This document shows, one piece after another, positions 1 through 8,769 of a DNA stretch of 64,000 nucleotides (positions within the stretch are counted from its first letter, which is position 1; every line of letters begins with the position of its first letter). This DNA comes from Mesorhizobium sp. M2E.F.Ca.ET.219.01.1.1. Lineage in GTDB: Bacteria > Pseudomonadota > Alphaproteobacteria > Rhizobiales > Rhizobiaceae. The DNA lies in NCBI RefSeq assembly GCF_004016445.2, contig NZ_SADT02000007.1:62001-126000 (forward strand), read 5' to 3'. A program made the position numbers and the translations under genes. Under the pieces are notes generated by a model. The model was not told where the DNA came from, did no database searches, and saw nothing but the letters and a program-made list of their open reading frames with translations.

Positions 1-1
1 C

Positions 2-1066
2 GTCGGCGCCGACGCGGTGCGCGCAATGCTCGGCCTCGCCGACCGCGCCCGCATCATCGACCTGTTCGAGCATGTCATGAAAGGCGATGTGGCGGCGGCG
101 CTCTCCGAGTTCCGCGCCCAATATGATACCGGCGCCGATCCGGCCGCCGTGCTCACCGACCTTGCCGAGTTCAACCACCTCGTCACCCGCCTGCGCTTCG
201 TACCGGCGGCCGCCGACGACGCCTCGCTTTCCGAGGACGAGCGCCGGCGCGGCGCCGAATTCGCCGGCACGCTCTCGGTGCGCGTGCTGTCGCGAACCTG
301 GCAGATGCTGCTCAAGGGCATTCCCGAGGTGCAGTCCTCCAACCGCCCGGTCAGCGCCGCCGAGATGGTGCTGATCAGGCTGGCGCATGCCGCCGACCTG
401 CCGACGCTGGACGAGGCGCTGAAATCGCTGGATGGCGTAGGCCCGCTGCCGAATGGCGCGCCGCGCGCCAATGGTGCACCGGCAAATCCGGGCAATGGCG
501 GCGGCGCAAGTGCCGTCGCGCAGGCCCGGATGCCGGCTTCCACCGGCGGGAGCGCGCAGACGATGCGGCTGGTCGAGGCGCAGCCTGTGCCGGAGGCCTA
601 CGTTCCGCAACCGGCGCCGGTCGCCGAAGCGCCTGTCGTTCCGGTGAAATCGCTGGCCGACATCGTCGCGCTCGCCGACGCCAATCGCGACATCGCGTTC
701 AAGGTGCTGCTGAAACGCTGCGTGCGGCCGGTGCGCATCGAGCCCGGCCGTCTCGACGTCACCCTGACCGATGACGCGCCGAAGATACTGCTCAACGACC
801 TGACCTCCAAGCTGCGCGCCTGGACCGGCCGCAACTGGCTGGTGTCGCTGTCGAAGGAGGAGGGCGGCCAGACACTGGCCGAGATGGAGACGACGAAGCG
901 CGAGAACGCCTTCTCCGACGCCAAGGCGGATCCGACTGTCGCGGCCATCCTCGCTCGCTTCCCCGGCGCCAAGATCATCGATGTGCGCATTCCGGATGTG
1001 CCGGACGTGGAAGAGACCGAAGCCGAAGTGCCGGTCGAGCCCGCGGCCGACGACGACGAAATCTGA
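2..1066 (+). CDS. dnaX: DNA polymerase III subunit gamma/tau, C-terminal part
   Basis: The left end of the gene lies outside the window; the frame is open from base 2. The first residues (AVRAMLGLADRARIIDLF) look like the end of the AAA+ clamp-loader module, domain III. A Pro/Ala-rich linker follows, then a tau-specific C-terminal domain with RPVRIEPGRLDVTLTDDAPK and KLRAWTGRNWLVSLS, typical of alphaproteobacterial DnaX. The product loads the beta clamp and links polymerase to helicase. ybaB follows 22 bp later and recR further on, the usual dnaX-ybaB-recR order, which supports the call. The true start cannot be seen. Confidence 0.93.
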   Translation, partial: VGADAVRAMLGLADRARIIDLFEHVMKGDVAAALSEFRAQYDTGADPAAVLTDLAEFNHLVTRLRFVPAAADDASLSEDERRRGAEFAGTLSVRVLSRTWQMLLKGIPEVQSSNRPVSAAEMVLIRLAHAADLPTLDEALKSLDGVGPLPNGAPRANGAPANPGNGGGASAVAQARMPASTGGSAQTMRLVEAQPVPEAYVPQPAPVAEAPVVPVKSLADIVALADANRDIAFKVLLKRCVRPVRIEPGRLDVTLTDDAPKILLNDLTSKLRAWTGRNWLVSLSKEEGGQTLAEMETTKRENAFSDAKADPTVAAILARFPGAKIIDVRIPDVPDVEETEAEVPVEPAADDDEI

Positions 1067-1088
1067 AACAATCTTAGAGGACCACCCG

Positions 1089-1412
1089 ATGAAAGATCTT
1101 CTCGGCCTGATGGGCAAGGCGAAGGAAATGCAGGCCAAGTTCCAGGCCATGCAGGACGAGATCGCCACGCTTGAAGCCACCGGCCAGGCCGGCGGCGGCC
1201 TGGTCAGCATCACGCTCACCGGCAAGTTCGAGATGAAGGCGCTGAAGATCGATCCGTCGCTGATCAAGGCGGATGAAGCCGAGATCCTCGAGGACCTCAT
1301 CCTGGCCGCCCACAATGACGCCAAAAGTAAGGTCGAGCACGTGATGCAGGAGAAGACTAAGGCGTTGACCGCGGGCCTGCCGATTCCCCCTGGAATGAAA
1401 TTGCCGTTCTGA
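1089..1412 (+). CDS. ybaB: YbaB/EbfC nucleoid-associated protein
   Basis: A 107-residue protein beginning MKDLLGLMGKAKEMQAKFQ, with the family's N-terminal amphipathic helix, the Gly-rich AGGGLVSITLTGKFEM strand region and a PIPPGMKLPF C-terminus. YbaB/EbfC proteins are small dimers that bind DNA and coat the nucleoid; the exact role in alphaproteobacteria is not settled. ATG 1089 is preceded by AGAGGA at good spacing, so I prefer it to the longer upstream frame. It sits between dnaX and recR's block and is probably cotranscribed with dnaX. Confidence 0.95.
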   Translation: MKDLLGLMGKAKEMQAKFQAMQDEIATLEATGQAGGGLVSITLTGKFEMKALKIDPSLIKADEAEILEDLILAAHNDAKSKVEHVMQEKTKALTAGLPIPPGMKLPF

Positions 1413-1629
1413 GGCGGCCTCCGCCAGTTAATTGATTATGAACGGAAATCGAGCCCGGACCGCGATATTAACCATTTTGCCGGCAATGCTCACGGGCTCG
1501 TTTCGCGGCTTTCATAAAGTTTTACCCAAGTCCAGAAGTTGCTAACCCTCTAGCCATCTTTTTGCCTGAAAGAGTCTCATTCTTGCCACATCTCGGGGCG
1601 GGCTGGCATCTGGACATGAGGCTTTTTTG

Positions 1630-2613
1630 GTGATCGCGACGCGATGGAAGACGCCGCTGCTGCTTATCGGCATCGTCACTTCCCCTTTGCTCCTGGCCGG
1701 CTGCAGCCAGACCACTTCCTCCCATGGCATGTCGGTGTCGGGTCTGACCGACGCCCTCACGCCGAGTTTCCTCACCACCCGTACAAGCCACTCGCTGAAG
1801 GACAAGGAATGCCTGCAAAGGGCGATGTTCTTCGAGTCTAACCGGTCGAGCCGGGACGGCATGATCGCCGTCGGCACGGTCGTGATGAACCGCCTGCGTT
1901 CGGGCCAACATGGCAGCACCATCTGCGAGGTCGTCGGTGAGCCGGGTCAGTTCGCGCCCGGCGTGCTGACGCGGCCGATGAATTCGAGGGCGCTGCCCGA
2001 TGTCGAGGAAGCCGCCGATGCGGTGCTGAGAGGCGAGCGCAAGGCCAAGCTCAAGAACACGATGTATTTCCACACCGCCGGCCTGCGTTTCCCCTACAAG
2101 AACATGCATTACACGATGGTGGCCGGCGGCAACGCCTTTTATGAGAAGCGCGGCCGCAATTGGCAGCCGCTGCCGGATGAGCCGATGGTCGCCATGGCCT
2201 CCGACAAACAGCAGAAGATTGATCCAACCGCTCCCGTGCTGATGGCTTCCGCCGAACCGGTGGTCAAGACGATCGTGCGGCAGGATCCGGCCATGCAGGT
2301 CGCGACCGATCCGGCCGAACCGACGCTTCCGGCCAGGGTGGTCGTTCCGGCCGGGCAGACCTATATGACGGCCGCCGCGGCGCCGTCGCAGAAGTCCGGG
2401 CGCCTCGCGCAGAAGCCGACGGTCGTGGCGATGCAGGAACCGATGGCCGAACCGGACGCCTCGCGTTTCGGCGGCACGCTCAAGGGCCGCTATATCACTT
2501 CGGTGCCCAACGCGCCGCAGGAAGCGTCGATGGGCTTCCAGTCAACGCCCGAGAACACCGACGCCATCGGCGCGATGATCGCCAGCCAGGACCGGCCGCT
2601 GGAAACCAACTGA
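1630..2613 (+). CDS. SleB/CwlJ-type cell wall hydrolase, lipoprotein
   Basis: About 327 residues. A lipoprotein signal peptide ends in a lipobox (LLLAGC), so the protein is probably anchored in a membrane facing the periplasm. The catalytic region (ECLQRAMFFESNRSS, then TVVMNRL, and TMYFHTAGLRFPYK) matches the SleB/CwlJ hydrolase_2 fold, with the Glu of AMFFES the expected key residue. The last 120 residues are Ala/Pro-rich and low in complexity. In non-sporulating alphaproteobacteria such proteins are thought to cut peptidoglycan during growth. A TTG at 1627 directly precedes this GTG; GAGG at 1618-1621 could serve either. Confidence 0.85.
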   Translation: MIATRWKTPLLLIGIVTSPLLLAGCSQTTSSHGMSVSGLTDALTPSFLTTRTSHSLKDKECLQRAMFFESNRSSRDGMIAVGTVVMNRLRSGQHGSTICEVVGEPGQFAPGVLTRPMNSRALPDVEEAADAVLRGERKAKLKNTMYFHTAGLRFPYKNMHYTMVAGGNAFYEKRGRNWQPLPDEPMVAMASDKQQKIDPTAPVLMASAEPVVKTIVRQDPAMQVATDPAEPTLPARVVVPAGQTYMTAAAAPSQKSGRLAQKPTVVAMQEPMAEPDASRFGGTLKGRYITSVPNAPQEASMGFQSTPENTDAIGAMIASQDRPLETN

Positions 2614-2628
2614 ACCCGATTGCATCCA

Positions 2629-2666
2629 ACACAGGGCCCGTCATGGCAGCATGGCGGGCCCTGTGT
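2629..2666 (+). terminator. Strong hairpin after the cell wall hydrolase
   Basis: A 17-bp stem with one G-T wobble and the 4-base loop GCAG begins 16 bases after the hydrolase stop codon; its base is ACACAGGGCCCG/CGGGCCCTGTGT. There is no clear T-run, so it may stabilise mRNA ends or terminate weakly rather than act as a classic intrinsic terminator. Confidence 0.6.
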
Positions 2667-2755
2667 CGTTGCGGCTGCTCCAAACCGCTCGGAAAAATCC
2701 TGGATCAGTCCGCCGTTTCACGAAACGACGAACCGATCCATCTTTTCGTTTTCAC

Positions 2756-2799
2756 GCAATTCCGGACGGAAAACCGCTTCGCACTTTTCCTGGAATTGC
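2756..2799 (+). repeat. 44-nt palindromic repeat, copy 1
   Basis: Bounded by GCAATTCC and GGAATTGC with inner GGAAAACCGC and CTTTTCC blocks. The same 44-nt design recurs, reversed, at 61471-61514 and 61528-61571, and as a decayed copy near 43953. It lies 14 bases before recR, so it is in the recR leader. Confidence 0.8.
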
Positions 2800-2813
2800 T
2801 CTAGATCAAGGCG

Positions 2814-3419
2814 ATGTCGAAGAGAATCGCCGGTCCGGAAATCGAACGCCTGATCCAGCTCCTGGCCAAGGTGCCGGGGCTTGGGCCGCGCTCGGCCAGG
2901 CGCGCCGCACTCCATCTCATCAAGAAGAAGGAACAGCTGCTCGAGCCTTTGGCCGCAGCCATGAGCGAGGCGGTCGACAAGGTGCGCATCTGCTCGACCT
3001 GCGGCAATGTCGATACCTCTGATCCTTGCATGATCTGCACCGATCCGCGCCGCGACGCGGGCACGCTGATCGTCGTCGAGGACGTCTCCGACCTCTGGGC
3101 GCTGGAGCGCGCGGCCGCCATGAACACACGCTACCACGTGCTCGGCGGCACGCTGTCGCCGCTCGACGGCATCGGTCCGGACCAGCTCAACATCCGTTCG
3201 CTGGTCGACCGCGTCGCCGGCGGCGAGGTGAAGGAGGTCATCCTTGCCGTCAACGCCACCGTAGAGGGGCAGACGACCGCGCATTACCTGACCGACCAGT
3301 TGTCCGGCTTCGAGGTCAAGGTGACGCGGCTGGCCCATGGCGTGCCTGTCGGCGGCGAGCTCGATTACCTCGACGAAGGCACGCTGGCCGCGGCGCTCAG
3401 GTCGCGGACGGCGTTTTGA
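2814..3419 (+). CDS. recR: Recombination mediator protein RecR
   Basis: 201 residues, the normal RecR length. An N-terminal helix-hairpin-helix (LLAKVPGLGPRSARRAALHL) is followed by a four-Cys zinc finger (CSTCGNVDTSDPCMIC, residues about 59-74) and a Toprim domain (GTLIVVEDVSDLWALE, later HGVPVGGELDYLDEGTL). RecR works with RecF and RecO to load RecA onto gapped single-stranded DNA. recF is present near the other end of the window. ATG 2814 has AAGG upstream. The 44-nt palindrome lies immediately before it. Confidence 0.97.
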   Translation: MSKRIAGPEIERLIQLLAKVPGLGPRSARRAALHLIKKKEQLLEPLAAAMSEAVDKVRICSTCGNVDTSDPCMICTDPRRDAGTLIVVEDVSDLWALERAAAMNTRYHVLGGTLSPLDGIGPDQLNIRSLVDRVAGGEVKEVILAVNATVEGQTTAHYLTDQLSGFEVKVTRLAHGVPVGGELDYLDEGTLAAALRSRTAF

Positions 3420-3451
3420 GCGAATTGGGGGGCGACCTGGAAATGACGGCA

Positions 3452-3625
3452 TTCCTTCGCGCCCCCCTCTGTCCTGCCGGACATCTCCCCCACGAGGGGG
3501 GAGATTGGCAGCTTCGCTCCCGGCGCTCTTCCTGCAACGTTGGCGATTGGCGAAAGCCGTCGCGACATCTGATCTCCCCCCAAGTGGGGGAGATGTCCGG
3601 CAGGACAGAGGGGGGCGCGAAGGAA
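3452..3625. repeat. 174-bp inverted-repeat element (RIME/MITE-like)
   Basis: The left arm (from TTCCTTCGCGCCCCCCTC at 3452) and the right arm (ending at 3625) are complementary over about 43 bases, including TGTCCTGCCGGACATCTCCCCC. The interior holds GGGGGAGAT-type secondary repeats. It encodes no transposase. It resembles the non-autonomous palindromic elements common in rhizobial chromosomes. The right arm contains the start codon of the next gene. Confidence 0.8.
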
Positions 3626-4867
3626 CGCGGCTTTCACAAGCTTGCTCTCGCATTTCTGTTGTTCGCACTGATTGGGCTTTTCACCATCCCCTCCCGCGCC
3701 GCCGCGATCGACGACCAGTTCCGGTCATGGCTTCAAACCGATCTCTGGCCCGAAGCCAAATCCAAAGGCATCTCGAAAAAGACCTTCGACGAGGCGTTCC
3801 TCGGCGTGAAGCCGAACCTTAAGCTGCCCGACCTCGTCCTGCCCGGCGAAAAGCCCACGACGCCCGAGAAGCAGCACCAGGCCGAGTTCGGCCCGCCGGC
3901 CAACTATTTCGCCGAAAAAATCGTCCGCGCCGTCACCACGGGCGGGCGCACACGCGAAAGCGCCAATTCAAGGGTGCTCGGTCTGATCGAGAAACGCTAC
4001 GGCGTGCCGGGCGAGATCGTGCTGGCGATCTGGGGTCGCGAGACCGGCTTCGGCGCGGCCAAGATGCCCTACGACGCCTTCGAGGTGCTGGGGACGGATG
4101 CCTTCATGTCGACCAAGAAGGATTTTTTTCGCACCGAGGTGCTGGCGGCGCTTGAGATCGTCGAGCGCGGGCTGGCGCCGGTCAACGCGATGAAGTCGTC
4201 CTGGGCCGGCGCGCTTGGCCAGCCGCAATTCATGCCGACCTCTTTCTTGAAGCACGCCGTCGACTTCGACGGCGACGGCCGGCCCGACATCTGGAATTCG
4301 ACGCCCGACGTGCTCGCTTCGATCGCCAACTACCTTGTCCATTACGGCTGGGGGAGGGGGCGCGGCTGGGGCGTCGAGGTGACGGTGCCGGCAAACGTTT
4401 CCTGTGCGCTCGAAGGACCCGACCAGGGCAAGAAGATTTCCGACTGGGTGGCGATGGGCATCAGGCGCGTCGACAACAAGGCGTTTCAGGCAAGCGAGAT
4501 GAAGGCCGAAAGCTCCCTGCTCATGCCGGCGGGGCGCAGCGGCCCGGCTTTTCTCGTCACGCCGAATTTCTATGTGATCAAGCAATACAACAACAGCGAC
4601 CTCTACGGCCTGTTCATCGGCCATGCCGCCGACCGCATCGCCAAGGGCGACGCCACCTTCGTTGGCGGCTGGGGGCCGATCGGCGATCTGCACCGCTCCG
4701 ACATCGCCGCGCTGCAGCGGGCGCTGGAAGCCAAGGGCTACGACGTCGGCAGCTCCGACGGCCTGCCCGGCTTCAAGACCCGCCGCTCGATCGGCGTCTG
4801 GCAGGCGAAGAACGGTAAGCCTGCCACCTGTTTTCCCGACGCAGGCTTGGTCGCGCAACTGAAATAA
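3593..4867 (+). CDS. Lytic murein transglycosylase (MltB-type) with peptidoglycan-binding domain
   Basis: 424 residues from ATG 3593. The first 11 codons (MSGRTEGGAKE) are made from the right arm of the repeat, then comes a signal peptide (LALAFLLFALIGLFTIPSRAAA). The SLT_2 catalytic domain shows IWGRETGFG with catalytic Glu near residue 150 and SWAGALGQPQFMPTSF. A C-terminal PG_binding_1 domain (IAALQRALEAKGYDVGSSDG) ends the protein. It should cleave MurNAc-GlcNAc bonds in the periplasm, giving anhydro-muropeptides. The frame stays open far upstream, but that part overlaps recR and is not coding in this frame. A TTG just upstream of the signal peptide is an alternative start. Confidence 0.88.
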   Translation: MSGRTEGGAKERGFHKLALAFLLFALIGLFTIPSRAAAIDDQFRSWLQTDLWPEAKSKGISKKTFDEAFLGVKPNLKLPDLVLPGEKPTTPEKQHQAEFGPPANYFAEKIVRAVTTGGRTRESANSRVLGLIEKRYGVPGEIVLAIWGRETGFGAAKMPYDAFEVLGTDAFMSTKKDFFRTEVLAALEIVERGLAPVNAMKSSWAGALGQPQFMPTSFLKHAVDFDGDGRPDIWNSTPDVLASIANYLVHYGWGRGRGWGVEVTVPANVSCALEGPDQGKKISDWVAMGIRRVDNKAFQASEMKAESSLLMPAGRSGPAFLVTPNFYVIKQYNNSDLYGLFIGHAADRIAKGDATFVGGWGPIGDLHRSDIAALQRALEAKGYDVGSSDGLPGFKTRRSIGVWQAKNGKPATCFPDAGLVAQLK

Positions 4868-5134
4868 CGGCTGCTTCATGGCCACGAACTCTGGCAAATT
4901 TTTCCGGATCGGCTGCTCCATTTAGCCGGCGCATGGGTCGACGGATCGCCGTCCGTTAGGTCCGATATGCCGTCTCGCAAAATGCATGTTGCGGAGCGGG
5001 GCACCGTCGAATAGGGAGTTGACCAACTGGACAAAAACCACGACGGTAAGTGGTCCAAGCCGCTGCCGGCTTCGCAAAGAATAATCAAACCCTGAGCCGG
5101 GAACTCAGGTCAACAAGAACAGGGAACGATCATC

Positions 5135-6766
5135 ATGATGCTGGAAAAGTTTGCCGTCCGTAGCTTGCTTGCAGGTGTGGCGATGACCGCGCTGCTCGCG
5201 ACGCCCGCTTTCGCGGTCACGCCCGCCGATACGCTGGTTGAGGGCTTCGCCATCGACGACATCATCTCGATGGATCCGGGCGAGGCGTTCGAGCTGTCGA
5301 CGGCCGAAGTCACCGGCAACACCTATGATCTCCTAGTCCGTCTCGACCTCAAGGACACCTCCAAGGTCAAGCCGGACCTCGCCGAGAGCTGGACCGTTTC
5401 CGACGACGGCCTGACCTACACCTTCAAGCTCAAGCCCGGCATGAAGTTCGCGTCCGGCAATCCGATCACCGCGGCCGACGTCGCCTATTCCTTCGAGCGC
5501 GCCATCAAGCTCGACAAGAGCCCGGCCTTCATCATCAACCAGTTCGGCATCAGCGGCGACAATGTCACCGAGAAAGCAAAGGCGGTCGATGACACGACCT
5601 TCCAGTTCGTCGTCGATAAGGCTTACGCGCCAAGCTTCGTGCTCAACTGCCTGTCCGCCACCGTCGCCTCCGTCGTCGACTCGAAGCTGGTCAAGGAGCA
5701 TGTCGCTGCCGTGACGCCGAGCGCGGACTACAAATGGGACAACGACTTCGGCAATGCCTGGCTGAAGACCGGCTATGCCGGCTCGGGCCAATATAAGCTG
5801 CGCGAATGGCGCGCCAACGAGGCCGTCGTCCTGGAGCGCAATGACAACTACAACGGCGAGAAGGCCAAGCTGGCCCGCGTCATCTACCGCAACATGAAGG
5901 AAAGCTCGGCGCAGCGCCTGGCGCTAGAGGCCGGCGACATCGACGTCGCCCGCAACCTCGAGCCGAACGATCTCGACGCCATCGCCAAGAACGCGGACCT
6001 CACCACCACCAGCGCGCCGAAGGGCACGGTCTATTACATCAGCCTCAACCAGAAGAACCCGAATCTCGCCAAGCCCGAGGTTCGGCAAGCCTTCAAATAT
6101 CTGGTCGACTATGACGCGCTGAGCACCACCATCCTCAAGGGTATCGGCGAGATCCACCAGTCCTTCCTGCCGAAGGGCGACCTTGGCGCGATCGACGACA
6201 ATCCCTTCAAGCTCGACGTCGCCAAGGCCAAGGAATTGCTCGCCAAGGCCGGCCTGGCGGATGGCTTTAAGGTGACCATGGACGTTCGTACCGGCCAGCC
6301 GACCACCGGCATGGCGGAATCGATCCAGCAGACGCTCGGCCAGGCCGGCATCCAGCTGGAGATCATTCCGGGCGATGGTAAGCAGACGCTTACCAAATAC
6401 CGTGCCCGCAACCACGACATCTATATCGGCAACTGGGGCCAGGACTATTTCGATCCGAACTCAAATGCCCAGACCTTCGCCTCCAACCCGGACAATTCCG
6501 ACGCGGCCAAGATCAAGACATTGGCCTGGCGCAACGCCTGGGACATCCCGGACCTGACCAAGGAGACCGAGGCGGCGCTTCTGGAAAAGGATTCGGCCAA
6601 GCGCGCCGACATGTACAAGGATCTGCAGAAGAAGATTCTCGACACCAGCCCCTTCGTCATCATCCACCAGCAGCTGGAAGTGGCGGGCCTGCGCAAGAAC
6701 CTCAAGGGCTTCGCGCTCGGCCCGAGCTTCGACACCAATTTCGTCGGTCCGGTCTCGAAGGAATAG
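5135..6766 (+). CDS. ABC transporter substrate-binding protein, peptide/nickel family
   Basis: 543 residues with an N-terminal signal peptide cleaved near residue 28 (ATPAFA-VTPAD). The fold is SBP_bac_5 (DppA/OppA): DLAESWTVSDDGLTYTFKLKPG, then YSFERAIKLDKSPAF and VRQAFKYLVDYDAL are family landmarks. It captures the substrate in the periplasm for the four genes that follow. AGGGAACG precedes ATG 5135; ATG 5138 is equally possible. The substrate (di/oligopeptide, opine or other) cannot be told from sequence alone. Confidence 0.9.
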   Translation: MMLEKFAVRSLLAGVAMTALLATPAFAVTPADTLVEGFAIDDIISMDPGEAFELSTAEVTGNTYDLLVRLDLKDTSKVKPDLAESWTVSDDGLTYTFKLKPGMKFASGNPITAADVAYSFERAIKLDKSPAFIINQFGISGDNVTEKAKAVDDTTFQFVVDKAYAPSFVLNCLSATVASVVDSKLVKEHVAAVTPSADYKWDNDFGNAWLKTGYAGSGQYKLREWRANEAVVLERNDNYNGEKAKLARVIYRNMKESSAQRLALEAGDIDVARNLEPNDLDAIAKNADLTTTSAPKGTVYYISLNQKNPNLAKPEVRQAFKYLVDYDALSTTILKGIGEIHQSFLPKGDLGAIDDNPFKLDVAKAKELLAKAGLADGFKVTMDVRTGQPTTGMAESIQQTLGQAGIQLEIIPGDGKQTLTKYRARNHDIYIGNWGQDYFDPNSNAQTFASNPDNSDAAKIKTLAWRNAWDIPDLTKETEAALLEKDSAKRADMYKDLQKKILDTSPFVIIHQQLEVAGLRKNLKGFALGPSFDTNFVGPVSKE

Positions 6767-6784
6767 CGTCCTCGGACGCCCCTC

Positions 6785-7852
6785 GTGAGCGTAGCTGAAA
6801 ACCAGGTGGCGGCGGGGCGCGGCAGCGCCCGTGCTGTCGCCATCCTATCCTCGCTCGGCCGCTTCCTGGTCGTCGCGGTGACGACTTATCTCGGTCTTCT
6901 CGCGGTGACCTTCTTCATCGGCCGCGTCATCCCGATCGATCCGGTGCTGGCCGTCCTCGGCGATCGCGCGCCGACCGCCGTCGTCGAGCGCACGCGCCGC
7001 GAGATGGGTCTCGACCTGCCCTGGATCGAGCAGTTCTACCTCTATGTCAAAGCAGCGCTGAGAGGCGACTTCGGCACCTCGGTTCTGACCACCAATCCGG
7101 TGATGGCCGACATCCGCCGCGTCTTCCCGGCGACTATCGAGCTGGCGACGCTGGGCACGATCATCGGCGCCGTCATCGGCGTGCCGCTCGGCGTGCTGGC
7201 CGCCGTCAAGCGCGGCAGCCTGATCGACCAGATCGCCCGCGTCGTCGGCCTCATCGGCTATTCCGTGCCGATCTTCTGGCTTGGGCTGCTCGGCCTGGTG
7301 CTGTTCTACGCCAAGCTGCAATGGATCGCCTTCCCGGCGCGGCTCGACGTCGTCTACGAATACACATTCACGCCGATCACCGGCTTCTACCTGCTCGATG
7401 CCGCGATCCAGGGGCAGTGGGACGTTTTCCACGACGCCTGGCGCCACATCGTCCTGCCCGCTGCGCTGCTCGGCTATCTGTCGCTCGCCTATATCAGCCG
7501 CATGACCCGCTCCTTCATGCTGAACGAGCTGGCGCAGGAATATATCGTCGCGGCGCGCGCCAAGGGTCTGTCGGAGACGCGCATCATCTGGGGCCACGCG
7601 CTGCGCAACGCCGCTGTGCCGATGGTGACGGTGATCGCGCTTTCCTACGCCAACCTGCTCGAGGGCTCGGTGCTGACCGAGACCGTCTTCTCCTGGCCGG
7701 GCATCGGGCTCTACATCACCAATTCGCTGCAGAATGCCGACATGAACGCCGTGCTCGGCGGCACCATCGCCATCGGCTCGGTCTTCATCGCCATCAACCT
7801 CCTGTCCGATCTGCTCTACCGGCTGCTCGATCCAAGGACGAAGACCGGATGA
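6785..7852 (+). CDS. ABC transporter permease, DppB-type
   Basis: 355 residues starting at GTG 6785, 18 bp after the binding-protein gene. The N-terminus has a membrane segment (FLVVAVTTYLGLLAVTFFIG). About six segments are expected, and the EAA loop AKGLSETRIIWGHALRNA contacts the ATPase. The C-terminus (VFSWPGIGLYITNSLQ) is characteristic of DppB/OppB. It forms half of the inner-membrane channel with the next gene, which it overlaps by 4 bases (ATGA), a sign of translational coupling. Confidence 0.92.
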   Translation: MSVAENQVAAGRGSARAVAILSSLGRFLVVAVTTYLGLLAVTFFIGRVIPIDPVLAVLGDRAPTAVVERTRREMGLDLPWIEQFYLYVKAALRGDFGTSVLTTNPVMADIRRVFPATIELATLGTIIGAVIGVPLGVLAAVKRGSLIDQIARVVGLIGYSVPIFWLGLLGLVLFYAKLQWIAFPARLDVVYEYTFTPITGFYLLDAAIQGQWDVFHDAWRHIVLPAALLGYLSLAYISRMTRSFMLNELAQEYIVAARAKGLSETRIIWGHALRNAAVPMVTVIALSYANLLEGSVLTETVFSWPGIGLYITNSLQNADMNAVLGGTIAIGSVFIAINLLSDLLYRLLDPRTKTG

Positions 7853-8769
7853 GTGCTGAAACCATCCAGTCCAGGCGCGAATGGCTGCTCAGCGACCGGC
7901 CGGCATCGCGCCTGCAGGCAAGGCTAGGCCGCGCCTATGTCGCCTGGCGTCGCTTCTCCGCCAACCGGCTGGCGCTGGTCGGCATGTTGATCATCATCGC
8001 GCTGGTGCTGGTCGCCGCGCTTGCCGACGTGCTGGCGCCCTATTCCGCGACCGTGGGCGACCTGAAGAACGCCCGCCTGCTGCCGCCGAGCGCCGCGCAT
8101 TGGTTCGGCACCGACGACCTAGGCCGCGACATCTATTCGCGCATCGTCTACGGCGCGCGCTGGACGCTTTATGTGGTGATCCTCGTCGCCATCATCGCCG
8201 CGCCCATCGGCCTGCTGGTCGGCACGGTCGCCGGTTATGCCGGCGGCTGGACCGACACGATCCTGATGCGCATCACCGATATCTTCCTCGCCTTTCCGAA
8301 GCTGGTGCTGGCGCTGGCTTTCGTCGCGGCGCTCGGTCCCGGCATCGAGAACGCCGTGCTGGCGATCGCCATCACTTCCTGGCCGCCTTATGCGCGCATC
8401 GCCCGCGCCGAGACGCTGACGGTGCGCAACTCCGACTACATCAAGGCGGTGCAACTGATGGGCGCCTCGCCCTTCCGCATCGTGCTGCGCCACATCATGC
8501 CGCTCTGCATCTCTTCGCTGATCATCCGGGTGACGCTGGACATGGCCGGCATCATCCTCACCGCCGCGGGCCTCGGCTTCCTAGGCCTCGGTGCGCAGCC
8601 GCCGCTGCCCGAATGGGGCGCGATGATTGCATCGGGTCGCCGCTTCATCCTCGACCAGTGGTGGGTTGCCGCGGCCCCTGGTGCCGCCATCCTCATCGTC
8701 AGCCTCGGCTTCAACCTGCTCGGCGACGGTCTGCGCGACGCGCTCGATCCCCGGAGTGGCGACCAATGA
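7849..8769 (+). CDS. ABC transporter permease, DppC-type
   Basis: 306 residues, ATG 7849 overlapping the previous stop (ATGA). It has the OppC/DppC N-terminal cytoplasmic helix (AYVAWRRFSANRLALVGM), the motif HWFGTDDLGRDIYSRIVYGAR and the EAA-type loop VQLMGASPFRIVLRHIMP. Partner of the DppB-type permease in the inner membrane. It overlaps the following ATPase by 4 bases, so all four transport subunits are tightly coupled. Confidence 0.93.
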   Translation: MSAETIQSRREWLLSDRPASRLQARLGRAYVAWRRFSANRLALVGMLIIIALVLVAALADVLAPYSATVGDLKNARLLPPSAAHWFGTDDLGRDIYSRIVYGARWTLYVVILVAIIAAPIGLLVGTVAGYAGGWTDTILMRITDIFLAFPKLVLALAFVAALGPGIENAVLAIAITSWPPYARIARAETLTVRNSDYIKAVQLMGASPFRIVLRHIMPLCISSLIIRVTLDMAGIILTAAGLGFLGLGAQPPLPEWGAMIASGRRFILDQWWVAAAPGAAILIVSLGFNLLGDGLRDALDPRSGDQ

